A stretch of 64,000 bases of DNA from DASQHW01 sp038238245. GTDB lineage: Bacteria > Actinomycetota > Acidimicrobiia > IMCC26256 > PALSA-610. Below the pieces are notes generated by a model that searched no databases, was not told the DNA's origin, and saw nothing but the letters and a program-made list of their open reading frames with translations. This document shows positions 1 through 8,878 of this stretch, piece by piece. Location: the NCBI GenBank assembly GCA_038238245.1, contig JBBRXX010000003.1, positions 124,001-188,000 on the forward strand, written 5' to 3'. Position 1 is the first letter of the stretch. Every line of letters begins with the position of its first letter. Made by a program: the position numbers and the translations under genes.

Positions 1-1
1 C

Positions 2-319
2 GCGCTGATTGTGAGCAACGCGCCGGGCAACGTCTATGCCCTCACCGGCCGCGGATCCATTGCGCTGCCGTTCCGCACGGGCGCGCCGACTGCGGAATAC
101 GACCGCGAGATTCGCCAAGTCGTCGAACTCCTCAATAGCCGCGGCGGCTATGTGGCGCTCTCGGCGTTCCCGTCGAGTCCTCTATTGATACCGCCCGAAC
201 TCCAGCGCTCGCTCGAGATCCGCTTGATCGTGCAAGGCCCGGCACGGAAGCCGACCGCGCAGCTGTACGAGGTACGTCCACGAGCGTCGACATCGGGCGT
301 CGCCGTCCCCGGTCGATAG
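2..319 (+). CDS. C-terminal fragment of a probable membrane glycosyltransferase (partial, left edge)
   Basis: The reading frame is open from the first bases of the window to a TAG at 317-319, so only about 105 C-terminal residues are seen and the true start lies outside. The sequence begins ALIVSNAPGNVYALTGR and continues with a soluble, mixed alpha/beta tail. A motif of the type 'SNxPxxVYxLTGR' followed by a 'LP' segment is common in the extracytoplasmic C-terminal part of GT39/PMT-like multi-pass glycosyltransferases, where the tail follows the last membrane span. That assignment is an inference from a short piece; there is no catalytic region in view. It ends 10 bases before the convergent membrane-protein gene at 330-2462, so the two share one very short terminator region. 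Confidence 0.6.
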   Translation, partial: ALIVSNAPGNVYALTGRGSIALPFRTGAPTAEYDREIRQVVELLNSRGGYVALSAFPSSPLLIPPELQRSLEIRLIVQGPARKPTAQLYEVRPRASTSGVAVPGR

Positions 320-329
320 CGCACGCTTT

Positions 330-2462
330 CTACTCTTGCGGACCGCACGCATCGGGGTTCATGCGGTCCGAGATCTTGTAGAGCCACGCCTCGGCTTTCG
401 CCGCGTTCGACGGGGTCGCGATCGATTCGTGAATGAGGAGCGACGCGGCGCCATCCTGTTCCGTCCACGAAACCTGCGGCGCGGGGAGCTTCGACAGGAG
501 CGGAAAGCTCGGCGTCGTCACGACGACAAACTTGTATTTTCCCTCGTTGAGCGCGCGTCTCCAGTCGGCGCATCGAGTGATCGGCGTCGACGTGCCATCG
601 GCGTGCCGCTGCGCCACATACTGAACGTAGTTGGAGCTGTCCTTGCCCGCGAGCGGGTACTGCAGGGCCGTCCCGACGAACGCGATGCGCGAATCGTTCA
701 CGTTGCGCGCCCAGCGATAGATGTTCGTCATTCCCGCGACGTTCTCGTAGCGATGATCGAGGTAATAGCTGTCGAGCACGAAGCCACCGACAACGATTCC
801 CGCAACGGCGACCACGACGGGGAGCCGTCGACGTTGCCTGTTGGTGAGGCGGGATTGCGACGCGTGCCAAACGATCCCGGCGACGAGTACGACGATCCCC
901 AGCACGACTCCGGCTACCGCGGGGAACGATCCTTCCGTTTTCCCCGCGTAGCCCGAGGCCGCATGGGCCCACACCGTCGGCGATATCTGCGTGGCGAGGA
1001 GCGTCACGACGAAGGCGGCGAGAACGACGGAGAGGAGCCGCGCGCCCAACGACGTCGCCGCGATCGGCAGCAACGCCGCGCCGAGGACGAGCGTGGGCGC
1101 GCAGTACCGGACGTTGGTCACAAAGAGGAATGGCTGGTGCGGCAGACCGAGGTTTTGCGGGATGTAGAGGTACGCGATGAAGCTCACGATCGCGGTCGCG
1201 GCGATCGTTCGCGCGGTCGACCCCGGTCCGCGAAGGACGCCGAGCACACAGCCGATGAATGCGAGCGCCAGGACCGCCCACCAGGCGCGCCCCAGGGCGC
1301 CGCTCAAACCCGGGAGCAAGAAGGCGGTCCACGCGTGCCGATCCAGCACGACGTTGGCGACGGGGTATGGGCCCGCAACCCTTATGTGGTTGAGGTCCAA
1401 GGGGCCGAGGCCGAGCGCGAGTGTCGGGATCGGGTTGCCAACGCGCAAGGCGTTGCGCAGATACCAATAGCCGCCGGTCACGAGCAATGCGCCGGTCCAC
1501 TGCACCGCAAGCACCGCACGGCCTCGTCGGATTGCCGGGACAACGACGCCCAAGGTGAGCAACCCGACTGGAGCGATCACTGTGTATTTCGTTCCAAGGG
1601 CGAGCCCGGCGGCGAGCGCCGCGCACACGACCGTTTGCGAGTGCATTCGTTCGTTGGCGTTCGGGGGCATAGCGTTGACGAGCAGCGCGACCGACGCGAG
1701 CAGCAGCGCAACGCTCGCGACGTCGTTGAGCCCGCTTCCGGCGTCGTCGAGGATGAGTTGCGGCGTCGTCAGCACGAACGTCACGCCGACGAGCGCGACG
1801 CAACCGACACCAAACGGTCTGCCGAGGCACCACGCGGCGAACAACGCCAGCGCGAGCCAACCGAGGTTGAGCAGCGGCGAAAGGACGTCGTTTCCCAGCA
1901 AGAGGATGCCCAGCCCGTGCAGCAGCTCCGACGAGGCTGGAAAGAAGGCGGTGTACGAGCCGCCGTCGGGATAGTGCAGGTGCGACGTGAAGCCGGTTTG
2001 CGCGAAGCGCGCCGCGTATGGAAGGTGGTACCAGAGCGTGTCGGTCGTCGCGATCATGCCGCGGTGCAATGAATCGATCGTGCGGGTGCTCCACGAAGCA
2101 GCGGCGACCGCGACCGCGACCATCGCCGCGTACCGGCTCCAGGCGATCTTCTCGGGCTCGGCGACCGTCATGCGTGGCGCTGCGTCGCGATCCCGAGGTG
2201 CTCGGCGTTGCGTGTACACGGCGACGACACCGATGCCCACCGACACCGCCACGACCGGAACGGGCGCGAACAGGCCGATTGTGCCGAGGAGCTCGGCAGT
2301 GACGATCACGACCGACAACGCGATGACGATCTCGGCAAGGACGCCGGGCGGACCGTCGAGGCCGGGCATGAAACGGCGTCGGATCGTCCGACTCGCCGCG
2401 GCCAACGAGACGATGACGACGCCGAGCGCTGCGACTCCTACGACGTACCTAGTGCTATCCAT
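330..2462 (-). CDS. Multi-pass membrane protein, GT39/PMT-like glycosyltransferase
   Basis: A 710-residue integral membrane protein with many hydrophobic segments spread from residue 5 to about residue 560 and a soluble C-terminal tail of about 130 residues. After the first spans there is a loop with 'TTDTLWYHLPYAARFAQTG', the kind of acidic extracytoplasmic loop (D followed by YHLP) seen in lipid-carrier-dependent glycosyltransferases of the GT-C fold. The family transfers sugars from polyprenyl phosphate donors on the outer face of the membrane; the acceptor here is unknown. It is a clear paralogue of the protein at 25048-27090: both share the order of segments, the 'YHLP', 'SELLHG', 'LSPxxNLGWL' and 'GGYWYxRN' stretches and the tail. 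The start ATG faces the divergent gene at 2767. Confidence 0.8.
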   Translation of the reverse strand: MDSTRYVVGVAALGVVIVSLAAASRTIRRRFMPGLDGPPGVLAEIVIALSVVIVTAELLGTIGLFAPVPVVAVSVGIGVVAVYTQRRAPRDRDAAPRMTVAEPEKIAWSRYAAMVAVAVAAASWSTRTIDSLHRGMIATTDTLWYHLPYAARFAQTGFTSHLHYPDGGSYTAFFPASSELLHGLGILLLGNDVLSPLLNLGWLALALFAAWCLGRPFGVGCVALVGVTFVLTTPQLILDDAGSGLNDVASVALLLASVALLVNAMPPNANERMHSQTVVCAALAAGLALGTKYTVIAPVGLLTLGVVVPAIRRGRAVLAVQWTGALLVTGGYWYLRNALRVGNPIPTLALGLGPLDLNHIRVAGPYPVANVVLDRHAWTAFLLPGLSGALGRAWWAVLALAFIGCVLGVLRGPGSTARTIAATAIVSFIAYLYIPQNLGLPHQPFLFVTNVRYCAPTLVLGAALLPIAATSLGARLLSVVLAAFVVTLLATQISPTVWAHAASGYAGKTEGSFPAVAGVVLGIVVLVAGIVWHASQSRLTNRQRRRLPVVVAVAGIVVGGFVLDSYYLDHRYENVAGMTNIYRWARNVNDSRIAFVGTALQYPLAGKDSSNYVQYVAQRHADGTSTPITRCADWRRALNEGKYKFVVVTTPSFPLLSKLPAPQVSWTEQDGAASLLIHESIATPSNAAKAEAWLYKISDRMNPDACGPQE

Positions 2463-2766
2463 TCGCGCGGTCTAGTGCGCGGGACTCAGGAGCGCGCAAC
2501 GACGGAGGCCACGCGACGCGAGGGACACAACGCCCAGGCTGCTATGGGGTGTCATCGCCGCGCAACTCCCAGGGCGAACAAGGGCGAAACTGACGGCTCG
2601 GGGGTGCGCGCATCGGAAGCCGCTGAGCACGGATCGCGTGCGAATGGTCCATAGCTCGGCGGGAAATTGTTCGTGGCAATACGTCGACACGAACCTACAG
2701 AATTACTACAAGATCTTCTGCTACAGGGCGCGCGCAAAAACGCACGGTGTGCTAGATATCCCGTAG
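2463..2766. other. Divergent intergenic region, 304 bases
   Basis: This is the shared upstream region of the membrane-protein genes at 330-2462 (minus) and 2767-4731 (plus). I see no convincing gene in it. Its right part, about 2690-2735, is more A/T-rich than its surroundings and contains three CTACAG/CTACAA repeats and the palindrome AAGATCTT, so promoter elements for one or both genes are likely there, but no good -10/-35 pair could be fixed. Confidence 0.4.
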
Positions 2767-4731
2767 ATGCTGCGCGCCTGCACGGGGAGTGCCGTCGTAC
2801 TCGTCGTTCCGGGCGCAGCGCTGGCATCGCTGCTGCGTCTTCGATTGCGTTCGCTCGCAACATGGGCCGCGATCCCGGCGTTCTCGCTCGCGATGGTGTT
2901 CTTGATTGCCGAGGTCGTTGATCTCGTCGGGCTGCCCTTCAATCTCGCCACAGTGTCGGTCGTCGTGATCGCCCTTGGCGGCCTCGCATTCGCCCGCCGG
3001 CGTGAGACGCGCGGTACAGGCACGTTCGGCGACGCGACAGCATCCCGACCCACGGCCACTCCCGACGATGCTTTCGCCCGGCGAATTGCGCTCGGCATGC
3101 TTGTACTGGCGAGCGCCGTCGGCATTCTCATCTGGTTTCGCGGCATCAATGGGCACGATCTCGTACCGCCCCAGGTCGACGCCTCGAACCATGGCTTCTT
3201 CGTCGCGCGCGTTCTCGACTCGAATTCCGTGGACGTGTCCAAGATCGTGGTTTCCGACGCGAGTGGTACCCACGCCGTGGCCTCGTTCTATCCGCTTGCG
3301 ATGCATGCCTCGGTGGCGATGGCGGTGCGGCTGACCAGTGCGGAGATCGGCCAGGTGCTCCTCGTCTTCGATATCATCTTCGCTTCGGTCGTGTTTCCGC
3401 TGGGCATGTTCGTCCTCGCCCGTACCTTCGCCCCGCGCGTTCCTCTTGTCGCCGGCTTCACATCCATCGCGGCTGCATCGTTCTCGCTCTTTCCCTATGC
3501 GTCGATCGCTTACGGCGACGTCCCGCTCGTCGTCGGGATGGCCCTGGTTCCGATCACGGTCGTCGTCGTCACACATGCATTGACGGTTGACGATGAGGGC
3601 GCGCGGAAGCGCCTTCCGGTGGCTCAACTGAGTGCCGCGGCGCTCTTGCTGTTCACCGCCCTGTCGGTGCACTCGAGCCAGGTGCCACTCATCCTTGCCC
3701 TTGTGACTCTCGTAGTGCTCGAACGCGCGTGGCGCCGCGGATCACTGAGCTTGGTGCAGCGCGCAGTGCTACGTGCCCTGGTCGCCGGCGTGGCGGCGCT
3801 CGCATTGTTCGCGCCGACGCTCACGCGTCTGGCAACCGGCGTGTCCGAACGGTCGGCGGTCACGTTGACGACGTATCTGAACCTGAGCAGCGCCTTCGGC
3901 AGACTCGTCACGCTGCAACCGCCGCAGGCCGCGACGCGACAGATCCCTCTCGCATTGCTCGCATTGGCGGGAGCCATCATCTGGTTGGTGCGTCGGCGGC
4001 CGGCGTGGGTCATCGGTTACGCCCTCGTGCTCGGTCTCACGCTTCTGGTGTGGGTGTCGGACGGTCCGTTGAGTCGAGTGTTGGGTGTGCCGTGGTATCG
4101 CAGCTCGGTTCGGCTGAACTTCAACCAAGCATTCTTCGTCTCCTTCTTCGCCGGCGTCGCGCTCGGGTACGGGGTCGACGCAGTCGTCCGGCGACGGGAG
4201 GGCAACAGCCGATCAACGCTCTGGATCGCGTCGCTCGTCGCGCTCGTCGCATTCGCGGCCGCGATCGGCTACCCCGGCCAGCGCACCAGCGTCAGTCTCC
4301 TGCGGCGCAGCTTCGCCACGGACGCGCGTGTCACCCCCGCGTCCCTCGCAGCCTTTTCGTGGCTCCACGCCCATTCTGGGAAGAACGACGTGATCGTCAA
4401 CGACCTCAACGGCGACGGGTCGTTGTGGATGTACGCGTTTCGCCGTCTGCATCCGCTCTTCGCGATCAAACCGATCTTCTCCGACCGCGCCGCAGTCGGG
4501 GACTGGAACGATCGGCTCTATCTGCTCGACCACCTCGACGACCTGGGGAGCGACTCCCGCGCCGACGCATTCGCCACCAAGTACCGCGCCCGGTGGATCT
4601 ATTTCGACGAAACGGTGTTCGGTCTGTTCCACCATCGGCTACGTCTCGACGCACTCATGCACAACAAGAACCTGCAGCTCGTGTTCGAGCGCGGCACAGT
4701 GCACGTGTTCCGGATCGCGGTGCCGGCGTAG
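2767..4731 (+). CDS. Multi-pass membrane protein of the DUF6541 type
   Basis: A 654-residue membrane protein with about 12 hydrophobic segments and a soluble C-terminal region of roughly 150 residues. After the third or fourth span there is a loop with 'VPPQVDASNHGFFVARVLD' and then 'ASFYPLAMHASVAMAV'. The DA-x-x-H loop followed by YPxxxH is typical of the actinobacterial DUF6541 family, which resembles GT-C glycosyltransferases in layout and is common in surface-polysaccharide loci. No enzymatic activity has been established for the family as far as I know. It converges on the methyltransferase gene ending at 4741; a small GCCGGC-GTAG-GCCGGC inverted repeat (4722-4737) covers the end of the gene. 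The start codon is the first ATG of the frame; no strong ribosome site precedes it, so the start could be slightly downstream. Confidence 0.75.
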   Translation: MLRACTGSAVVLVVPGAALASLLRLRLRSLATWAAIPAFSLAMVFLIAEVVDLVGLPFNLATVSVVVIALGGLAFARRRETRGTGTFGDATASRPTATPDDAFARRIALGMLVLASAVGILIWFRGINGHDLVPPQVDASNHGFFVARVLDSNSVDVSKIVVSDASGTHAVASFYPLAMHASVAMAVRLTSAEIGQVLLVFDIIFASVVFPLGMFVLARTFAPRVPLVAGFTSIAAASFSLFPYASIAYGDVPLVVGMALVPITVVVVTHALTVDDEGARKRLPVAQLSAAALLLFTALSVHSSQVPLILALVTLVVLERAWRRGSLSLVQRAVLRALVAGVAALALFAPTLTRLATGVSERSAVTLTTYLNLSSAFGRLVTLQPPQAATRQIPLALLALAGAIIWLVRRRPAWVIGYALVLGLTLLVWVSDGPLSRVLGVPWYRSSVRLNFNQAFFVSFFAGVALGYGVDAVVRRREGNSRSTLWIASLVALVAFAAAIGYPGQRTSVSLLRRSFATDARVTPASLAAFSWLHAHSGKNDVIVNDLNGDGSLWMYAFRRLHPLFAIKPIFSDRAAVGDWNDRLYLLDHLDDLGSDSRADAFATKYRARWIYFDETVFGLFHHRLRLDALMHNKNLQLVFERGTVHVFRIAVPA

Positions 4732-4740
4732 GCCGGCCGA

Positions 4741-5430
4741 TCAGCGCGAGGTGGCGAGCACGAGGAACTGCTTGCCCTGGAGCCGCCAGAGGATCGGCAT
4801 GCGCAGATACAGCGCGGCCAACTGTCTTGACGCGGGAAGCCGGCTCCGGAAGGAGTAGGGAAGAAAGCGCGGGATGACATCGGTGACGTCGTACCCGGCC
4901 GCGTAGAGATGCTCCTGGATCGAGACGTGAGTGAGCGGCAGCGCGTGGTCGGCGCAGTCGAAGTACTCGCGCGCGCAGTACTTGAAGTTCGGTCCCATCA
5001 CTGCGATGACGCCACCGGGGGCGAGTGTCTCGCGCATCCGCTCGAGGAAGCGGGCGATGTGCTCCGGCTCTCGAAAGTGCTCGAGGACGTTCGATGCGAA
5101 CACGCCGTCAAAGTGTGCCCTCGGCAGTTCGATGTCGAAAATGTCACCGATCACGACCTTCACGCCGGCGTCGGTTTCACGCTCGGGATGGTCGACGACG
5201 TCCACGAGCCAGCGTTCTTCGGCGGGTACGGCGTTGATGAATTCACCGAAGCCGCCGGCAGGGTCGAGCACGCGACGAGGCCGACCCATGCGCTCCCAGA
5301 CGAAGCGGCCGACCTCCTCCCACACTTCCCGGCGCGTCTGATGGTCTACGCCCTCGAACCGAAATTCGTAGATACCCGCGTAGTTCAGCTTGTCATTGGG
5401 TTGAACTGGCTCGCGAGGTGAAGAAGTCAT
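4741..5430 (-). CDS. Class I SAM-dependent methyltransferase
   Basis: A 229-residue cytoplasmic protein with the Rossmann-type methyltransferase fold. Motif I is 'RVLDPAGGFGEFINAV' (about residues 52-67), a variant of the glycine-rich SAM loop; the acidic end of strand 2 is 'WLVDVVDHPERET'; motif IV is 'FDGVFASNVLEHF' and the post-motif helix 'METLAPGGVIAVMGP'-like segment follows. The layout is that of Methyltransf_11/23 enzymes that act on sugars or small acceptors. Its place among glycosyltransferases suggests methylation of a sugar or lipid intermediate, but no substrate can be read from the sequence. It is divergent from the GT2 gene at 5508. Confidence 0.8.
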   Translation of the reverse strand: MTSSPREPVQPNDKLNYAGIYEFRFEGVDHQTRREVWEEVGRFVWERMGRPRRVLDPAGGFGEFINAVPAEERWLVDVVDHPERETDAGVKVVIGDIFDIELPRAHFDGVFASNVLEHFREPEHIARFLERMRETLAPGGVIAVMGPNFKYCAREYFDCADHALPLTHVSIQEHLYAAGYDVTDVIPRFLPYSFRSRLPASRQLAALYLRMPILWRLQGKQFLVLATSR

Positions 5431-5507
5431 CGCCGGCCCATTCCATCACAAGCTGCCGTTGGAGCCGCACTGACTCAGGACGGAGGTCGGTCGGTAATCT
5501 TCGGCCC

Positions 5508-6431
5508 TTGTCCTTCTCCGTGAGCGTCGTCGTCGTCGCGTACGACATGGCACGTGAGGTGCCGCGGACGCTTCGCTCGCTCGCGCCGCCATACCAGCGA
5601 GACATCTCCGCGGATGACTACGAAGTCGTCGTCGTCGACAACGGCTCGCCCGCTCCGCTCGATGCCGGAATGCTCGAAGGCTTCCCGGGACATCTGCGAG
5701 AAACGCGGCTCGATCCGGCGCCGCCCTCACCTGCGCGCGGCGCGAACCTCGGAATCGAGATGGCGGACAGCGAATTCGTGGGTCTGCTGATCGATGGCGC
5801 CCGCATGGCGAGCCCGGGATTGCTCGCGCGGGCGAGGATGGCGCGCGGGCTCGCGGCGCGCCCGATTGTCGCCGCGCTGGGCTGGCATCTCGGAACGACG
5901 CGCCACATCAGTGCTGCGGCAGCGGGGTACGACCAGGCGTTCGAAGATCGCATGCTCGACGAGCTCGACTGGGAGCACGACGGCTACCGGCTCTTCTCGG
6001 CGAGCACCCTCGCCGACTCCTCGGCGCGAGGTTGGTTCGGCCCGATGGGTGAGAGCAACGCGCTGTTCATGCCGAGGACGATGTGGCAAGAGCTCGGTGG
6101 ACTCGACGAGCAGTTCGTCTTACCGGGCGGCGGTCTGTCGAATCACGATCTCTTCCGGAGAGCCTGCGAGCTCGACGGCGCGCAGCTGATCGTCCTGCTC
6201 GGAGAAGGCACGTTTCATCAGATCCACGGCGGCATCGCGACGTCCGGGCGAATCGGTTGGGACGAGATGCATGCCGAATACATCGCCTTGCGCGGCCGCC
6301 GGTATATGCCGCCGGAAAACGAACGGCTGTACGTCGGCACCGTGCCCGACTCGACGCTCACCCACATGGAGCATTCAGTCGCGTGGGCGCTCGCGCGCCG
6401 GGACCGCAGCGCGCGACGTGCGGAGGCGTGA
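5508..6431 (+). CDS. Family 2 glycosyltransferase
   Basis: The protein opens with the GT2 signature 'SVSVVVVAYDMAREVPRTLRSL' (GT-A fold, nucleotide-sugar binding), then 'YEVVVVDNGS' and 'ARGANLGIEMADSEFVGLLIDGARMASPGLL', where the usual DxD is represented by the ligand 'IDGA'. Later segments ('ESNALFMPRTMWQELGGLDEQFVLPGGGLSNHDLFRRA') fit the acceptor-binding half. No membrane segment is seen, so it should act in the cytoplasm on a lipid-linked or nucleotide acceptor. The frame is open back to GTG 5418, but that would overlap the divergent methyltransferase start; TTG 5508 or GTG 5520, just before the first strand, are more plausible, though neither has a clear ribosome site. Confidence 0.82.
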   Translation: MSFSVSVVVVAYDMAREVPRTLRSLAPPYQRDISADDYEVVVVDNGSPAPLDAGMLEGFPGHLRETRLDPAPPSPARGANLGIEMADSEFVGLLIDGARMASPGLLARARMARGLAARPIVAALGWHLGTTRHISAAAAGYDQAFEDRMLDELDWEHDGYRLFSASTLADSSARGWFGPMGESNALFMPRTMWQELGGLDEQFVLPGGGLSNHDLFRRACELDGAQLIVLLGEGTFHQIHGGIATSGRIGWDEMHAEYIALRGRRYMPPENERLYVGTVPDSTLTHMEHSVAWALARRDRSARRAEA

Positions 6432-6451
6432 GGTCGCTCCGTCGCGGAGTA

Positions 6452-7120
6452 CTACGAGAACTTGGAGCCGGCCGGCACGACGATGATCTCCGTCGCCGTG
6501 GGCCCGTCCTTCGTCTGACGGGTCTGGGCGATGATCGTCGATCCCTTCGCGACGTCGGTCTTCGTAGCGGTCTCGACCTTGTCGACCGTCGCGCCTGTCG
6601 TCGTGATCTTGGCATCCTTGCCCTTGGCGGTCTTGAAGGTCATCGAGCCTGACGCCGCGTCCGTGAGCAGGTTCCCGAGCTTCGCTTCCGCAGGTAGGAC
6701 GATGACCTCCTCGGCCGCAGTAAGTGAGCCCTGCTTGGGCTTCCAGACCACTCGTGAGCCCTTGACGATGTCGGCCGCGGTGCCCGCGACCGCTTTCACG
6801 AACGTCGTCGCCGCGCGGATCGAGATCTTTTGGCTCGGCTTGCCGGTGACCACGATGGACACGTTGTCCGCGGTCGTGGCGTCCACCTTTCCGGTGAACC
6901 GAACGGCAGTGGCGGCGGCCGGCTTCTTGCTGTTGGCGGCGGCCTTCGCGACGGCGTTTTCCCGCGCCTTTTGGACGTCGTCCTTGGTGCGGCTCTGCTC
7001 CACCTTGTAGCCGATGGCAAACCCGGCGCCCAGCCCCACGACGAGGACCACCGCGATCGCGCCGATCAGAGTGGTGGTTGATTGCCGTTTGATCACGTCG
7101 CCGAACGTCGACTCCGCCAC
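6452..7120 (-). CDS. Membrane-anchored DUF5666-type protein
   Basis: About 222 residues: a short cytoplasmic N-terminus, one membrane segment (TTTLIGAIAVVLVVGLGAGFA, here split as TTTLIGAIAV then VLVVGLGAGFA), a basic/alanine linker and then two copies of a small beta-rich module (VRFTGKVDATTADNVSIVV and GSMTFKTAKGKDAKITTTG), the pattern of DUF5666/OB-like repeats in exported actinobacterial proteins. The role is unknown; such proteins sit on the outer face of the membrane. The frame is open to a TTG at 7138, but GTG 7120 has an AAGGAG ribosome site five bases upstream and is preferred. Nearest genes are a convergent GT2 gene and a co-directional small membrane protein. Confidence 0.75.
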   Translation of the reverse strand: MAESTFGDVIKRQSTTTLIGAIAVVLVVGLGAGFAIGYKVEQSRTKDDVQKARENAVAKAAANSKKPAAATAVRFTGKVDATTADNVSIVVTGKPSQKISIRAATTFVKAVAGTAADIVKGSRVVWKPKQGSLTAAEEVIVLPAEAKLGNLLTDAASGSMTFKTAKGKDAKITTTGATVDKVETATKTDVAKGSTIIAQTRQTKDGPTATEIIVVPAGSKFS

Positions 7121-7238
7121 GTGTGCTCCTTGCGCCAAGGGTTCGAGGCCGAAGGTCTAGCAAATCCGCTGATGGACATGGACGCGGCACCGGGCCCGAC
7201 GATGCTCAAACGGGTCAAAACTGCGCGTTACGCCGGCG

Positions 7239-7580
7239 TCAGGTCGGCCGGCGGTAGCGCGCCCGCCTCGAGATCCTGACCACCGACGGCACGGCGAGGG
7301 CCACCAGAAGCGGGATGGCGCCGGCGATGAGGTATTTCGTCGCCTTGGCGCTTCTGCTCGTCCGGAGTTTCTCGCACTGCCGGTTGGCGTTCACATTTCG
7401 GAGGGGGACGGGGGCCCGCCGCGGGATCAGGTCACGCGGGTCCTTGGCGCTGATGACACTGCCGCAGTCGAAGTTGTTGAACTCGAAATGGCGCAGCGCC
7501 GTCGACGCCGCGACCAGCAACAGCGCGATGCCGATGAGGCCGAAGATCGTTGCGATTGCGATCGTGGCGCGGTTGTTCAT
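7239..7580 (-). CDS. Small membrane protein of unknown function
   Basis: A 113-residue protein with an N-terminal membrane segment (about residues 7-27, IAIATIFGLIGIALLLVAAS), an extracytoplasmic loop of about 50 residues containing two cysteines (FDCGSV and NRQCEKL) and a second membrane segment (about residues 83-103) followed by a basic tail. The two loop cysteines could form a disulfide outside the cell. I do not recognise the family. It precedes the DUF5666-type gene on the same strand by about 120 bases and could be co-transcribed with it. Confidence 0.6.
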   Translation of the reverse strand: MNNRATIAIATIFGLIGIALLLVAASTALRHFEFNNFDCGSVISAKDPRDLIPRRAPVPLRNVNANRQCEKLRTSRSAKATKYLIAGAIPLLVALAVPSVVRISRRARYRRPT

Positions 7581-7613
7581 GGCGTCAGAACGGCTGATTC
7601 GCGCAGTGAGACC

Positions 7614-7823
7614 TCATTCACCTCTTATCTCCTCGGCGGCATGCCGGTATGCCTCGCCCGCGTCGCCGCCTTTGTCGTCGACGAGCTTGAGCCCCGACAT
7701 CGAAAGTGCATCGAGGAGGGCGAGGACGGTCACGTCACAGCCGTCGAGCCGGCTCAACACGTGTGTGACGCGTTCGGCGCGGTCGAACTGTTCTTGGTCG
7801 GGCACGGGGACATCATGGGACAC
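7614..7823 (-). CDS. Small acidic protein of unknown function
   Basis: A possible 69-residue protein starting at GTG 7823, with an AGGATA ribosome-site-like stretch a few bases upstream, and ending IRGE. It is predicted soluble, acidic and largely helical (DQEQFDRAERVTHVLSRLDGCDV... EEIRGE). It lies between a small membrane-protein gene on the same strand and the divergent sulfotransferase gene at 7876. The frame continues upstream but that extension would run antisense to the sulfotransferase start and has no protein-like character, so the short form is preferred. No family is recognised; reality of the gene is moderately supported by third-position GC and a clean start. Confidence 0.45.
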   Translation of the reverse strand: MSHDVPVPDQEQFDRAERVTHVLSRLDGCDVTVLALLDALSMSGLKLVDDKGGDAGEAYRHAAEEIRGE

Positions 7824-7875
7824 AAGTATCCTGCACGTGCAACCCCCCTCCCTCGCCGGGCAGTTCGGAGGAACG

Positions 7876-8847
7876 ATGAGCGGCGCCGGCGCCTCGACGG
7901 CGGTCTGCGTGACGGGCATGCACCGCAGTGGAACGTCCTTCGTCGCCAGCGCGCTGGGCGCACTCGGCATCTCGCTCGGTGACCCGGATCGGCTCATGCG
8001 GCCCGGTCCCGACAATCCCGCGGGCTACTACGAGGTCCAATCGATCCTCGATCTCAACCAGGAGCTCCTCGCACACCTGGGGGGCGCGTGGGACGCGCCG
8101 CCCGTGCTGGACCCCGGCTGGGAGAACGATCCCGGCCTTGCCCCCTTCCGGTCGCGCGCGCTTCAGGTGCTCGACGATTCTTTCGGGACGAGCGGGGAGC
8201 GCCCGCCGTTGATCGCCTTCAAGGACCCGCGGCTCTCGGTGCTGCTCCCGCTGTGGCGTCTCGTCACGCCGATCGCGACGACCATCGTCCCGGTGCGCGA
8301 CCCCGACGAGGTCGCGGCCTCCCTCGGTGCGCGGAGGTACCGCGTCGACGGTCCACAGGCCGCGGGGCTCTGGCTGCGCTACTTGTTCGCAGCGACGGCC
8401 AACGACCCGGGACACCTGCTCGTGCGGTACGGCGACGTGTTCGACGATCTCCCGCGCACGCTCCGGACGATCGCCGCGCACCTCGGCATCGCGGCGCCCG
8501 ACGCCGCGGCGGAGGCGTCCGCGCTCGCGCGACTCGACCCGTCGCTCCGTCACCATCGCGAGCCCGGGTCCGCCGGCGCGGGCGGGTCGCTGATGGCCGT
8601 CGCCCGAGCGGTATGGAACAACGGCAGGGTCGACCTGGATCTGCTGCCGTCCGCCGTCACCGAGGCACTGGCGCGGGGCTGGCTCCGCCCGCCGCTCGAC
8701 AGCGATCTCCTTGCGCAGTCCCGGGCAATGACCGTCAGGTTGCAGGAAACACTCCGGCAGCGGGACCGTCAGCTTGCGTCCCTCGGCGTCGACAGATCCG
8801 TTCGGCCCGAGCCCGGGCCCCAGCCGGTGGAGCGACCCGACGGCTGA
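7876..8847 (+). CDS. Sulfotransferase family protein
   Basis: A 323-residue protein starting at ATG 7876 behind a strong GGAGG ribosome site. It opens 'VCVTGMHRSGTSFVASALGALG', the 5'-phosphosulfate-binding loop of PAPS-dependent sulfotransferases (R-S-G-T-S), continues with 'NPAGYYEVQSILDLNQELL' and has the 3'-phosphate-binding region 'ATTIVPVRDPDEVAASL'. This combination is typical of the bacterial 'sulfotransferase family' proteins found in polysaccharide clusters; the C-terminus ends in a helical, arginine-rich tail. It probably transfers sulfate from PAPS to a sugar hydroxyl of the surface glycan, inferred from context. It is convergent with another sulfotransferase gene at 8879-9646, the two stops being 31 bases apart. 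Confidence 0.85.
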   Translation: MSGAGASTAVCVTGMHRSGTSFVASALGALGISLGDPDRLMRPGPDNPAGYYEVQSILDLNQELLAHLGGAWDAPPVLDPGWENDPGLAPFRSRALQVLDDSFGTSGERPPLIAFKDPRLSVLLPLWRLVTPIATTIVPVRDPDEVAASLGARRYRVDGPQAAGLWLRYLFAATANDPGHLLVRYGDVFDDLPRTLRTIAAHLGIAAPDAAAEASALARLDPSLRHHREPGSAGAGGSLMAVARAVWNNGRVDLDLLPSAVTEALARGWLRPPLDSDLLAQSRAMTVRLQETLRQRDRQLASLGVDRSVRPEPGPQPVERPDG

Positions 8848-8878
8848 CGCGCGTGTCTCACACGGCAGGCGCCACACG

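Noticed and set aside
148..2094. Long open frames on both strands overlapping the membrane-protein gene at 330-2462
   Set aside because: They are arginine- and proline-rich with no hydrophobic or family pattern, as expected for shadow frames in high-GC DNA; the membrane protein has clear segments and a paralogue.
4722..4737. GCCGGC-GTAG-GCCGGC inverted repeat at convergent gene ends
   Set aside because: A six-base self-complementary hexamer pair is common by chance in this GC-rich sequence; too weak to list as a terminator.
7824..8015. Upstream extension of the small minus-strand gene at 7614-7823
   Set aside because: It would run antisense to the start of the sulfotransferase at 7876, which has a strong ribosome site and clear motifs.
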